Part shown: piece by piece, positions 35,314 through 42,504 of the stretch
Layout of the letters: each line of letters opens with the position of its first letter
Numbering within the stretch: the first letter of the stretch is position 1
NCBI RefSeq assembly: GCF_008386585.1
Contig: NZ_VUOB01000055.1
Location: forward strand, 1-48,161
Length of the DNA: 48,161 nucleotides
Source of the DNA: Solihabitans fulvus
GTDB lineage: Bacteria > Actinomycetota > Actinomycetes > Mycobacteriales > Pseudonocardiaceae
Direction: 5' to 3'
Program-made: the position numbers and the translations under genes
The notes under the pieces: generated by a model
Databases searched by the model: none
What the model was told of the DNA's origin: nothing
What the model saw: only the letters and a program-made list of their open reading frames with translations

Positions 35314-36462
35314 TCAGCTGCCGACGCGGTCCAGGCGGTCCGAGCGGCAGGAGCGCCGCGCGTTGACCGGGTTGCAGCGGACCGCGTCGTCGCCGGGCAG
35401 CTGCGCCACGTAGTCGGTGCCGTAGCGGGCCGCGAGACCGACCACCGGGAAGTCGGTGCTGATCATCTGCGCGCCGCTGGCGAGCGCCGCGTCGAGCCTG
35501 CTGGTGTCGCCGGACCTGGCCTGGGTGAACGGCTCGTCCGAGCGGGTCCGCACGAAGTAGCCCCTGCGCACCAGGTCCTGGATGGCCGAGGTGTTCGCGC
35601 CGGTCGGGTCGTTCTGCTCGATGAACGCGGCGTCGGCCCTGCCCGGCCGGGAGTTGGTGAACACCACGCGGCCCTCAAGGCTGGGCCGGCCCGCGCGGTA
35701 GGCCTGCTGCATCGGGCCGTCCTGGTTGTCCATCAGGAACAGCACCTTGCCGGCGCTGGCGGCGACGGTCGGCCAGCCGGACTGGAGCACCGACTGCTCA
35801 AGCGTTCTGCCCGGCCTGCGGATGTCGTCCGGGGTGATCATCTCGTGCGGCGCGAACACCGAGCGGAGCTCCGCGTCGAGGCGGTCGAGGTTGGCCGCGT
35901 CCCACGGCGGGCTCTTGGGGCCGCCCAGCTTCTCCATCGCCGGGTCGGTCTGCTTGAACTCCAGCAGGATCGGGATCGGCGCGTGGCCTCGGTTGGCGTT
36001 CGACCACTCGCGCACCTGGCGCAGGCAGACGACCAGCGAGGCGCAGGAGGTGCCGTAGTCGTGGTCGGCCCAGTGCATCACCTTGATGCCCGGCCTGCGC
36101 ATCTCCGGATCGGTGATCGGGCCGAGGCCCGCGTCGCGGCGGACCAGCGGAGCGGCGTAGAGGCCGCCGTCGGGGTCGGGGAAGATGTCCAGCTCGATGC
36201 CGCGCACCCGCTGTCCGCCGAACTGCTTGGGTAGCGACGCGTGCGAGTAGGCCAGGTTCCACGCGCCGGAGTCGGTGAGCTTCTGGACGGCCTTCTCCTC
36301 GTCGGTCAGCTCCCGGTGGTAGCTGTTGTGCGTGGCGATGGCCTGGATCTGGTTGAGCCGCACCGGGTCGCCCCACGGATTGGCCACGGACGCCGGCGCG
36401 GTCGCCAGCCCGATGGTCACGGCGAGGGATGCGGTGATGACGGCGAGACGACTTCGGCGCAC
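35314..36462 (-). CDS. Secreted Ca2+-dependent phosphatidylinositol phospholipase C
   Basis: Predicted to cleave phosphatidylinositol-type lipids or related phosphodiesters outside the cell. The 382-residue protein has a signal peptide (cleavage near PASVA) and a TIM-barrel PI-PLC domain: AIATHNSYHREL (catalytic His45), VRGIELDIFPDPDGGLY (metal-site acidic residues), IKVMHWADHDYGTSC, ILLEFKQTD and MISTDFPV. Four Cys in the mature part suggest disulfides. The GTG start follows AAGGAG. It neighbours phosphate genes and has two GTGAA/TTCAC dyads in its promoter region, so a role in phosphate scavenging from lipids or inositol phosphates is likely. Confidence 0.85.
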   Translation of the reverse strand: MRRSRLAVITASLAVTIGLATAPASVANPWGDPVRLNQIQAIATHNSYHRELTDEEKAVQKLTDSGAWNLAYSHASLPKQFGGQRVRGIELDIFPDPDGGLYAAPLVRRDAGLGPITDPEMRRPGIKVMHWADHDYGTSCASLVVCLRQVREWSNANRGHAPIPILLEFKQTDPAMEKLGGPKSPPWDAANLDRLDAELRSVFAPHEMITPDDIRRPGRTLEQSVLQSGWPTVAASAGKVLFLMDNQDGPMQQAYRAGRPSLEGRVVFTNSRPGRADAAFIEQNDPTGANTSAIQDLVRRGYFVRTRSDEPFTQARSGDTSRLDAALASGAQMISTDFPVVGLAARYGTDYVAQLPGDDAVRCNPVNARRSCRSDRLDRVGS

Positions 36463-36537
36463 GGCGACTCCTTCTGGAGATCCTCGGACACGATCTGATG
36501 ATCATCCGGAGCGCCCATGGCGTCGAGATGTCCGTTA

Positions 36538-36572
36538 TTCACCGACCCGGTGAAAGTCAGTGAACAGTTCAC
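36538..36572 (-). promoter_or_regulatory. Operator-like dyads upstream of PLC gene
   Basis: TTCACC-GACCC-GGTGAA (36538-36554) and GTGAAC-A-GTTCAC (36560-36572) are both perfect 6-bp inverted repeats. GTGAA also repeats directly with 10-bp period. They lie 75-110 bp upstream of the PLC start. Similar GTGAAC/GTTCAC half-sites occur at the pstS/pstB divergent region. Confidence 0.5.
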
Positions 36573-36621
36573 GGACGAACGGGACGGAACAATTCCGGGC
36601 CGAACAATGCCGGGAGAGCGG

Positions 36622-37002
36622 TCAGTTGTCGCGTTCCAGGGCCATTCGGGCCCGCAGCTCGCCGAGCGCCTCCTGGTACTCCGGCGACGGATTCATCGCC
36701 GTGGCCATCCGCAGCTGCGCCTGCGCCTCGGTGAACAGCCCCTGCCGTTGCAGCGTGCGGCCGAGGGCAAAGCGGGCGTAGTGGTCGCTCGGGTCCAGCT
36801 CGATGACCTTGCGGAACGCCTCCTCGGCCCGCAGCAGCTGCGCCGAGCCGAGGTACGCGCGCCCGGCCAGCAGCTGCACGCTCGGCTTGTCGGCGGCCAC
36901 CTCGAGCACCTCACGCAACTCGCGCAGCGCGTCGAGCGGGCGGCGGCCGGCGAGTAGCGCCTCGGCCCGTCGAAACGCCTCGAAGGTGCTGTCGGTGGTC
37001 AT
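36622..37002 (-). CDS. TPR-repeat protein
   Basis: A 126-residue cytosolic protein made almost entirely of tetratricopeptide repeats: FEAFRRAEALLAGRRPLDAL, QLLAGRAYLGSAQLLRAEEAF, ARFALGRTLQRQGLFTEAQ and a terminal helix. Such proteins scaffold others; the partner is unknown. The ATG at 37002 is preceded by TAGCGT ten bases upstream, so a very short leader is likely. It is divergent from eno and convergent with nothing. Confidence 0.8.
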   Translation of the reverse strand: MTTDSTFEAFRRAEALLAGRRPLDALRELREVLEVAADKPSVQLLAGRAYLGSAQLLRAEEAFRKVIELDPSDHYARFALGRTLQRQGLFTEAQAQLRMATAMNPSPEYQEALGELRARMALERDN

Positions 37003-37128
37003 GGTCCGACCAACGCTACGCACGCCGACGCTGTTCCTCGACCGCCGTCCGGATGGCTGGCGGACCCGGGTCACGATGACCTATCTCTCGTGCGCGCGTG
37101 CCTGCGCGGGTCGGCGGGCGCGCCCAAG

Positions 37129-37134
37129 TAGGCT
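37129..37134 (+). promoter_or_regulatory. -10 element of eno
   Basis: TAGGCT, the same hexamer as the mfd -10, lies 38 bases before the eno GTG. It predicts a leader of about 30 bases containing the ribosome site GGGAG. Confidence 0.45.
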
Positions 37135-37172
37135 TGGGCCGAGACTGTTCTCCAGTGGGATAGGGAGCGCAC

Positions 37173-38459
37173 GTGGCGGTCATCGAACAGGTCGGCGCAC
37201 GCGAGATCTTGGACTCGCGAGGCAACCCCACCATCGAGGTAGAGGTGGCGCTGGACGACGGCACGCTGGGTAGGGCCGCGGTCCCGTCCGGCGCGTCGAC
37301 CGGCGAGCACGAGGCGGTCGAGCTGCGCGACGGCGACGCCGGTCGCTACGGCGGCAAGGGCGTCGAGCGTGCGGTGAACGCCGTGCTGGACGAGATCGGC
37401 CCCGAGCTGGCCGGCATCGAGGCGGTCGAGCAGCGCGTCGTCGACCAGAAGCTGGTCGACCTCGACGGCACCCCGGACAAGTCCCGGCTCGGCGCGAACG
37501 CGATCCTCGGCGTGTCGCTCGCGGTGGCGAAGGCGGCCGCGGAGTCCAGCGGCCTCGAGCTGTTCCGCTACGTCGGCGGCCCGAACGCGCACGTGCTTCC
37601 CGTGCCAATGCTCAACATCCTCAACGGTGGCGCGCACGCCGACACCGACGTGGACATCCAGGAGTTCATGATCGCGCCGATCGGCGCCGAGTCCTTCCGC
37701 GAGGCGCTGCGCTGGGGCACCGAGGTCTACCACGCGCTCAAGTCCGTGCTGAAGGCCAAGGGCCTCGGCACCGGGCTCGGCGACGAGGGCGGCTTCGCGC
37801 CGAACCTGTCCAGCAACCGCGCCGCGCTCGACCTGATCGTCAGCGCCATCGAGAAGGCCGGCTACACGCCGGGCCGCGACGTGGCGCTCGCGCTCGACGT
37901 CGCCGCCACCGAGTTCTACTCCGACGGCGCCTACACCTTCGAGAAGACCAAGCGCAGCGCCGAGCAGCTCACCGGCTACTACACCGAGCTGGTCGACGCC
38001 TACCCGCTGGTGTCCATCGAGGACCCGCTGGCCGAGGACGACTGGGACGGCTGGGTTCGGATGACCGCCGAGCTCGGCGAGCGCGTGCAGATCGTCGGCG
38101 ACGACCTGTTCGTCACCAACCCGGAGCGGCTGGAGGAGGGCATCTCCCGCCGCGCGGCCAACGCGCTGCTGGTGAAGGTCAACCAGATCGGCACGCTGTC
38201 GGAGACGCTGGACGCGGTCGCGCTGGCCACCTCCTGCGGCTACAAGAGCATGATGAGCCACCGCTCCGGCGAGACCGAGGACACCACCATCGCCGACCTC
38301 GCGGTGGCCGTCGGCGCCGGGCAGATCAAGACCGGTGCGCCCGCCCGTGGCGAGCGCACCGCCAAGTACAACCAGCTGCTGCGGATCGAGGAGGCGCTCG
38401 GCGACGCCGCGAGGTATGCCGGCGACCTGGCCTTCCCCCGGTACCTGCCGGAGAGCTGA
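37173..38459 (+). CDS. eno: Enolase
   Basis: Interconverts 2-phosphoglycerate and phosphoenolpyruvate in glycolysis. The 428-residue protein is full-length with all signatures: AREILDSRGNPTIEVEV, GASTGEHEAVELRD, PMLNILNGGAHADTDVDIQEFMI, GLGDEGGFAPN, LVSIEDPLAEDDWDGW, LLVKVNQIGTLSET and MSHRSGETEDTTIADLAV. The GTG start has GGGAG nine bases upstream. It precedes the ftsB-like gene by five bases, as in mycobacteria (Rv1023-Rv1024). Confidence 0.98.
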   Translation: MAVIEQVGAREILDSRGNPTIEVEVALDDGTLGRAAVPSGASTGEHEAVELRDGDAGRYGGKGVERAVNAVLDEIGPELAGIEAVEQRVVDQKLVDLDGTPDKSRLGANAILGVSLAVAKAAAESSGLELFRYVGGPNAHVLPVPMLNILNGGAHADTDVDIQEFMIAPIGAESFREALRWGTEVYHALKSVLKAKGLGTGLGDEGGFAPNLSSNRAALDLIVSAIEKAGYTPGRDVALALDVAATEFYSDGAYTFEKTKRSAEQLTGYYTELVDAYPLVSIEDPLAEDDWDGWVRMTAELGERVQIVGDDLFVTNPERLEEGISRRAANALLVKVNQIGTLSETLDAVALATSCGYKSMMSHRSGETEDTTIADLAVAVGAGQIKTGAPARGERTAKYNQLLRIEEALGDAARYAGDLAFPRYLPES

Positions 38460-38464
38460 GCCCG

Positions 38465-39016
38465 GTGCCTCCACGCGAGCACGATCGGGAGCGGCGGCGT
38501 CGACGGACGGACGGTTCGTCGGCCCGTCGACCCGAGCGTGCTCGGCGCGCGCCGAAACCGGAGCGCGCGGCGACACCAGCCGCCACGGGCACCCGGCTGC
38601 GGGCGCGGCAGCGCGGCAACCAGGGCACCGGCGGCGCGTTCGGCATGTCCAGCACGCGGCGGGCCGCGCTGCTGGCGCTGGTGGTTTGCGCGCTGGCGCT
38701 GAGCATCGCGGTGCCGCTGCGCACCTATCTCGCCCAGCGGGCCGAGATGCGGGACGTGAACCACCAGCAGGAGCAGCTGCGCGCGGACGTGCAGCGGCTC
38801 CAGGACCGGCAGCAGCAGCTCGGCGACCCCGCCCAGCTGGAGGCGGAGGCCAGGCGCAGGCTCGGCTATGTCCGGCCCGGCGAGACGCCCTACATCGTGC
38901 ACCTGCCCGGCGACGCGGCGGCGCAGCAGCAACAGCAGAAACCGGCGACGAAGCCGGCCGAACAGAAGGCGTGGTACGAGAAGCTGTGGGACTCGATCGC
39001 GGGAAACGGCTCATGA
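38465..39016 (+). CDS. Septum formation initiator, FtsB/DivIC family
   Basis: A bitopic cell-division protein that joins FtsQ and FtsL at the divisome. The 183-residue protein has a long basic cytosolic tail (1-60, rich in Arg), one membrane helix (about 65-87, ALLALVVCALALSIAVPL), and an external coiled coil (EMRDVNHQQEQLRADVQRLQ) ending in the family motif EAEARRRLGYVRPGETPYIV. A Gln/Lys/Pro-rich C-terminus follows. The GTG start lies five bases after eno. The stop overlaps the DUF501 start (ATGA). Its position matches Rv1024. Confidence 0.9.
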   Translation: MPPREHDRERRRRRTDGSSARRPERARRAPKPERAATPAATGTRLRARQRGNQGTGGAFGMSSTRRAALLALVVCALALSIAVPLRTYLAQRAEMRDVNHQQEQLRADVQRLQDRQQQLGDPAQLEAEARRRLGYVRPGETPYIVHLPGDAAAQQQQQKPATKPAEQKAWYEKLWDSIAGNGS

Positions 39017-39498
39017 CCGACGGGCCGATCACCGAGGAGGACCGCGCCGCCATCCAGGCCCAGCTCGGCCGGTCGCCGAGGGGGTTGCGCGCCGTCGCGG
39101 CCCGCTGCCCCAGCGGCCATCCCGCCGTGGTGCGCACCAGCCCGAGGCTGGAGGACGGCACGCCGTTTCCCACGCTGTACTACCTGACCTGCTCCCGGCT
39201 GTGCTCGTTGGTGAGCACGCTGGAGGGCAGTGGCCTGATGCGGGAGATGACCGACCGCCTCGCCGAGGACGAGGAGTTGGCCGCCGCGTACCTGCTGGCG
39301 CACCAGGCGTATTTGGCCGAGCGGGACGCCATCGAACCGCTCGGCACCGAGGTCAGCGCGGGCGGCATGCCGACCAGGGTGAAGTGCCTGCACGTGCACG
39401 TCGCGCATTCTTTGGCGGCCGGCAAAGGCGTCAACCCATTCGGCGACGAGGCGCTCGAACGGCTCGTCGGGCAGTGGCCGTCCGGAGATTGCGCTTAG
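39013..39498 (+). CDS. DUF501 family protein
   Basis: A 161-residue cytosolic protein of unknown function, conserved between ftsB/divIC and ppx in actinobacteria (Rv1025). Family features visible are GRSPRGLRAVAARCPSGHP, RTSPRLEDGTPFPTLYYLTC, a helical middle and GGMPTRVKCLHVHVAHSLAAG. The conserved Cys and His residues (CPSGHP; KCLHVHVAH) suggest a metal site. Its start overlaps the stop of the preceding gene, implying coupled translation. Confidence 0.9.
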   Translation: MTDGPITEEDRAAIQAQLGRSPRGLRAVAARCPSGHPAVVRTSPRLEDGTPFPTLYYLTCSRLCSLVSTLEGSGLMREMTDRLAEDEELAAAYLLAHQAYLAERDAIEPLGTEVSAGGMPTRVKCLHVHVAHSLAAGKGVNPFGDEALERLVGQWPSGDCA

Positions 39499-39499
39499 T

Positions 39500-39541
39500 C
39501 GACCAGCGCACGTTCGTCGAATCCGGAAATTGGTCTGGTCG
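39500..39541 (+). terminator. Possible terminator after DUF501 gene
   Basis: CGACCAG and CTGGTCG form a perfect 7-bp stem, but with a 28-base loop. It starts two bases after the stop codon. The long loop makes this a weak call. Confidence 0.3.
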
Positions 39542-39868
39542 GCTTCGCCGCTGGGGCGGTATTCGGCGGCCGAGGAGACAAAAGGGCAGGTGGCGGTGCC
39601 TTCGGTGCCGGGGACGCGTGCCGTGCGGGAGCGTCCACGGCCGCGCGATGGGGCAGCGTTGTCGGGCCGCAGGCCGGGTCAAGTGTGAATATCTGCTGTA
39701 CACGAGCTTCACTGCCGGTTGGCTAAACACGAGTTCTTCGCTCCCGCCGTCCTGCGGAGTGACACTGCCGCGCCGATAAGGCATGGTGAATGGCGGCAGA
39801 GCGAGGGGTGCCCACCGGCGCACGCCGGTGTGGTCCGTCGGGACGAGGGCTCAGGGAGTGGGTTTTCC
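39542..39868 (+). other. Structured 5' region of second lytic transglycosylase
   Basis: About 330 bp without a supported gene. It contains CTGCCGC / GCGGCAG (39765-39771 / 39793-39799) with an inner GCC/GGC pair, and a second hairpin CACCGGC / GCCGGTG (39813-39830), both just before the start codon. Transglycosylase genes in actinobacteria often have c-di-AMP riboswitches, but I could not fit that consensus here. The RNA fold may still be regulatory. Confidence 0.35.
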
Positions 39869-41227
39869 GTGGCAGCGCCGAACCGCAGGACAGGGAGCAG
39901 GGTGCGGAAGAGCGTCAGGAGTGGACGCGCCGCATCCCCGAGACAGATCGGGCTGGCCGCGACCGCTGCGGCGACCCTGCTCGCTCCCGCCCTGCTCACC
40001 GGCAGCGGCGTGATGTCCTGGGTGAACCTGGCCAACGGCACGCGGATCGTCGCGGACCCGGCCGCCCCCGGCGACCTGCACCGCAAGGTCCGCACGCCGT
40101 TCGACCTGAGCAAGGTCAACGTCAACGGCAGGCTCCCGCAGACCGACGAGCTGTCCGCGCAGCTGCTCAAGTCCGCCGACAACCCCAGTGAGCTGGCCGG
40201 CGAGACCAACCCGCTGATCAACCGGCTGCCGCAGGGCCCGCTCGGCATCCCCGGCGTCGTGCTGGACGCCTACCTCAAGGCGCAGGACCGGCTGGCCGCG
40301 ACGATGCCCGGCTGCCACCTGAGCTGGTCGCTGCTCGCCGGCATCGGCCGGATCGAGTCGGGGCACGCGCGCGGCGGCCTGGTCGACGTCAACGGCACGA
40401 CGCTCTCGCCGATCCTGGGCCCGGTGCTCAACGGCGGTCCCGGCATGGCGGCGATCCCGGACACCGACGGCGGCCGGTACGACGGCGACAGCACGTGGGA
40501 CCGGGCGGTCGGCCCGATGCAGTTCATCCCGTCGACGTGGGCCGGCTACACCGACCGGATCCAGGCGCACAACGGCGGCGTGCCCAACCCGCACAACGTC
40601 TACGACGCGGCGCAGGCCGCGGCCTACTACCTGTGCTCGGCCGGCGGCGACCTGAGCAACCCGGTCGAGCGGGCCAAGGCGGTGTTCCGCTACAACCACT
40701 CCGACGAGTACGTGAGCACCGTGCTGATCTGGGCCGACGCGTACGCGGTCGGGGTGACCCCGCTGCCAAGCTCGACCGCGCCGATCGACATCACCGGGCC
40801 GGCGCAGCAGATCGGCCAGACCCAGCCGGGCACGACGCCGGGCCAGTCGACCGGCACGCCGAACCAGCCCGCCGGCACCCCGACCGCGCCGACCACGACG
40901 AACCCGTCGCCCGGCTCGGCGACGACGACCGCACCGCCGTCGAGCACCTCGGGCACGCTCGTGCCGACCGCGCCGAGCACCAGCACGCCGCCGTCGAGCA
41001 CCACGACGACGCCGAGCTGCCCGACGACGCCGGCACCGACCAGCACGACGACCAGCACGCCGCCGACCAGCACGACGACGCCGAGCAGCCCGCCGCCGGG
41101 GTGCCCGACGCCGACCACGACCACCACCACGCCGTCCGGACCCTCGTCGGCGGCCAGGTCCGACGCCACCAGCCCGACGCTCACGCCGTCCGCCACCGCG
41201 CCGTCCGCCACCGGGTCGTCGCGGTAG
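39869..41227 (+). CDS. Secreted lytic transglycosylase with Thr/Pro/Ser-rich C-terminal tail
   Basis: A peptidoglycan-cleaving enzyme, 452 residues. A basic N-terminus and hydrophobic segment (about 27-48) are a signal peptide or anchor. A ~95-residue linker precedes the MltB-like SLT domain, with catalytic Glu163 in GIGRIESGHARGG, then WDRAVGPMQFIPSTWAGYTD, NVYDAAQAAAYYLC and FRYNHSDEYV. It is paralogous to the enzyme at 22.0 kb. The last ~150 residues are low-complexity Thr/Ser/Pro/Ala, a likely glycosylated wall-spanning tail. The GTG chosen has AGGGAG eleven bases upstream; GTG 39902 with GGGAG is an alternative. It sits between DUF501 and ppx, which are adjacent in mycobacteria. Confidence 0.88.
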   Translation: MAAPNRRTGSRVRKSVRSGRAASPRQIGLAATAAATLLAPALLTGSGVMSWVNLANGTRIVADPAAPGDLHRKVRTPFDLSKVNVNGRLPQTDELSAQLLKSADNPSELAGETNPLINRLPQGPLGIPGVVLDAYLKAQDRLAATMPGCHLSWSLLAGIGRIESGHARGGLVDVNGTTLSPILGPVLNGGPGMAAIPDTDGGRYDGDSTWDRAVGPMQFIPSTWAGYTDRIQAHNGGVPNPHNVYDAAQAAAYYLCSAGGDLSNPVERAKAVFRYNHSDEYVSTVLIWADAYAVGVTPLPSSTAPIDITGPAQQIGQTQPGTTPGQSTGTPNQPAGTPTAPTTTNPSPGSATTTAPPSSTSGTLVPTAPSTSTPPSSTTTTPSCPTTPAPTSTTTSTPPTSTTTPSSPPPGCPTPTTTTTTPSGPSSAARSDATSPTLTPSATAPSATGSSR

Positions 41228-41285
41228 CGGCGGCGTCGCGGCCCGCGGCCACCGCGTCCTGGCGGGCGCCGACCCCTCGGCTACC

Positions 41286-41315
41286 GTGGTCCCAGTAGGG
41301 GTGGTCCCGGTAGGG
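41286..41315. repeat. 15-bp tandem repeat before ppx
   Basis: GTGGTCCCAGTAGGG is followed directly by GTGGTCCCGGTAGGG (one mismatch). The second copy extends into the inverted repeat GTCCC-GGTA-GGGAC. It lies about 30 bp before the ppx start and may be a regulator site. Confidence 0.7.
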
Positions 41316-41345
41316 ACTGTGCTGCGGTTCGGCGAGGAGGACGTG

Positions 41346-42299
41346 ATGGCGCGGGTGGCCGCGATCGACTGCGGGACGAACTCGATCCGCCTGCTCGTCG
41401 CGGACGTCACCGTCCGCGAGGACGGGAGCCGCTGGCTGCGGGACGTGCACCGCGAGATGCGGATCGTCCGGCTCGGCCAGGGCGTGGACGCCACCGGCCT
41501 GCTCGCGCCGGAGGCGCTGGCCAGGACCAGGGCCGCGCTCGTCGACTACACGGCCGTGCTGCGCCGCAAGGGCGCGGAGCGGGTGCGCATGGTGGCCACC
41601 TCGGCGACCAGGGACGCGGGCAACCGCGCCGAGTTCTTCGCGATGACCGGTGAGGTCCTCGGCGTCGAGGCCGAGGTGATCAGCGGCGACGAGGAGGCGA
41701 GGCTCTCCTTCACCGGCGCGGTCGCCGACTGCGAGCCGGACGACGGCCCGTTCCTCGTCGCCGACATCGGCGGCGGCTCGACCGAGCTGGTGCTCGGCGG
41801 CTGGAACGGCGTCCTCGGCGACGTCGAGGCGGCCCGTTCGGTCGACATCGGCTGCGTCCGGCTGACCGAGCGCTGCCTGCACTCGGACCCGCCGACGCAG
41901 GGTGAGATCGCCACGGCGGTGTCGGTGGCCACCGAGGTGCTCGGCGAGGCGTTCGCCGCGGTGCCGGTGGCCAAGGCGCGCACCTGGATCGGCGTCGCCG
42001 GCACGGTCACCACGCTGGCGGCCGTGGCCAGGGAGCTGCCCGCCTACGACGCGGAGCGGACCCACCTGACCAGGCTGAGCCTGGACGAGGTCCGCGAGAC
42101 CACCGAGCGGCTGCTGGCCATGACGCACGAGCAGCGGGCCGCGATCCCGGTCATCCACCCCGGCCGGGTCGACGTCATCGCCGGCGGGGCCGTCGTGCTG
42201 CGGGTGCTCGCCGAGCAGTTGGCCGAAAAGGCCGATATCACGGAATTGCTCGTCAGCGAGCACGATATTCTCGATGGCATCGCATTCGCCCTAGCCTGA
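41346..42299 (+). CDS. ppx: Exopolyphosphatase / pppGpp phosphohydrolase family protein
   Basis: A 317-residue member of the Ppx/GppA family (ASKHA fold), degrading polyphosphate and/or pppGpp. Motifs are AAIDCGTNSIRLLVADV (phosphate 1 loop), VRMVATSATRDAGN, VISGDEEARLSFTGAV, VADIGGGSTELVLGG (phosphate 2), GVAGTVTTLAAVA and VIAGGAVVLRVLAE. It is the short form without the C-terminal HD domain, like Rv1026. The ATG has GGAGGACGTG upstream. Orthologues in mycobacteria differ in preference for polyphosphate, so substrate is open. Confidence 0.92.
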   Translation: MARVAAIDCGTNSIRLLVADVTVREDGSRWLRDVHREMRIVRLGQGVDATGLLAPEALARTRAALVDYTAVLRRKGAERVRMVATSATRDAGNRAEFFAMTGEVLGVEAEVISGDEEARLSFTGAVADCEPDDGPFLVADIGGGSTELVLGGWNGVLGDVEAARSVDIGCVRLTERCLHSDPPTQGEIATAVSVATEVLGEAFAAVPVAKARTWIGVAGTVTTLAAVARELPAYDAERTHLTRLSLDEVRETTERLLAMTHEQRAAIPVIHPGRVDVIAGGAVVLRVLAEQLAEKADITELLVSEHDILDGIAFALA

Positions 42300-42504
42300 G
42301 TACCGCTGAATGGCAGTGTGAACTGCGCCACATGGCTTAATACTTTATGATCGTAATGGCTTTGTGATCGGGCCTCCTCCCGGATTCGATGATCCATCCG
42401 GTTAACGTCCTCTCACGGTTCGGGGAGGGCATCCCCTCCCTGGCGGCAGCGCGGTCGGCACCCCCGTTCGGCCTGCGCCTGACGGAGAACTGGGGAGAGT
42501 TCTG
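42300..42504 (+). promoter_or_regulatory. Intergenic region upstream of oligopeptide operon
   Basis: An A+T-rich island (about 42328-42366, including TTAATACTTTATGATCGTAATGG) is a likely promoter region. It is followed by a perfect hairpin GGGAGGG-CATC-CCCTCCC (42423-42440) in the leader, a possible attenuator. The ribosome site GGGGAGAG precedes the next ATG. Confidence 0.5.

Noticed and set aside
39700..39800. c-di-AMP (ydaO-type) riboswitch before the second lytic transglycosylase
   Set aside because: Short matches (GGCTAAACACGAG, GGTGAATGG) occur in the wrong order and the conserved core helices cannot be placed.
40790..41226. CRISPR-like or minisatellite array in the transglycosylase 3' end
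   Set aside because: The repetition is low-complexity Thr/Pro/Ser coding sequence with irregular units and no spacers.
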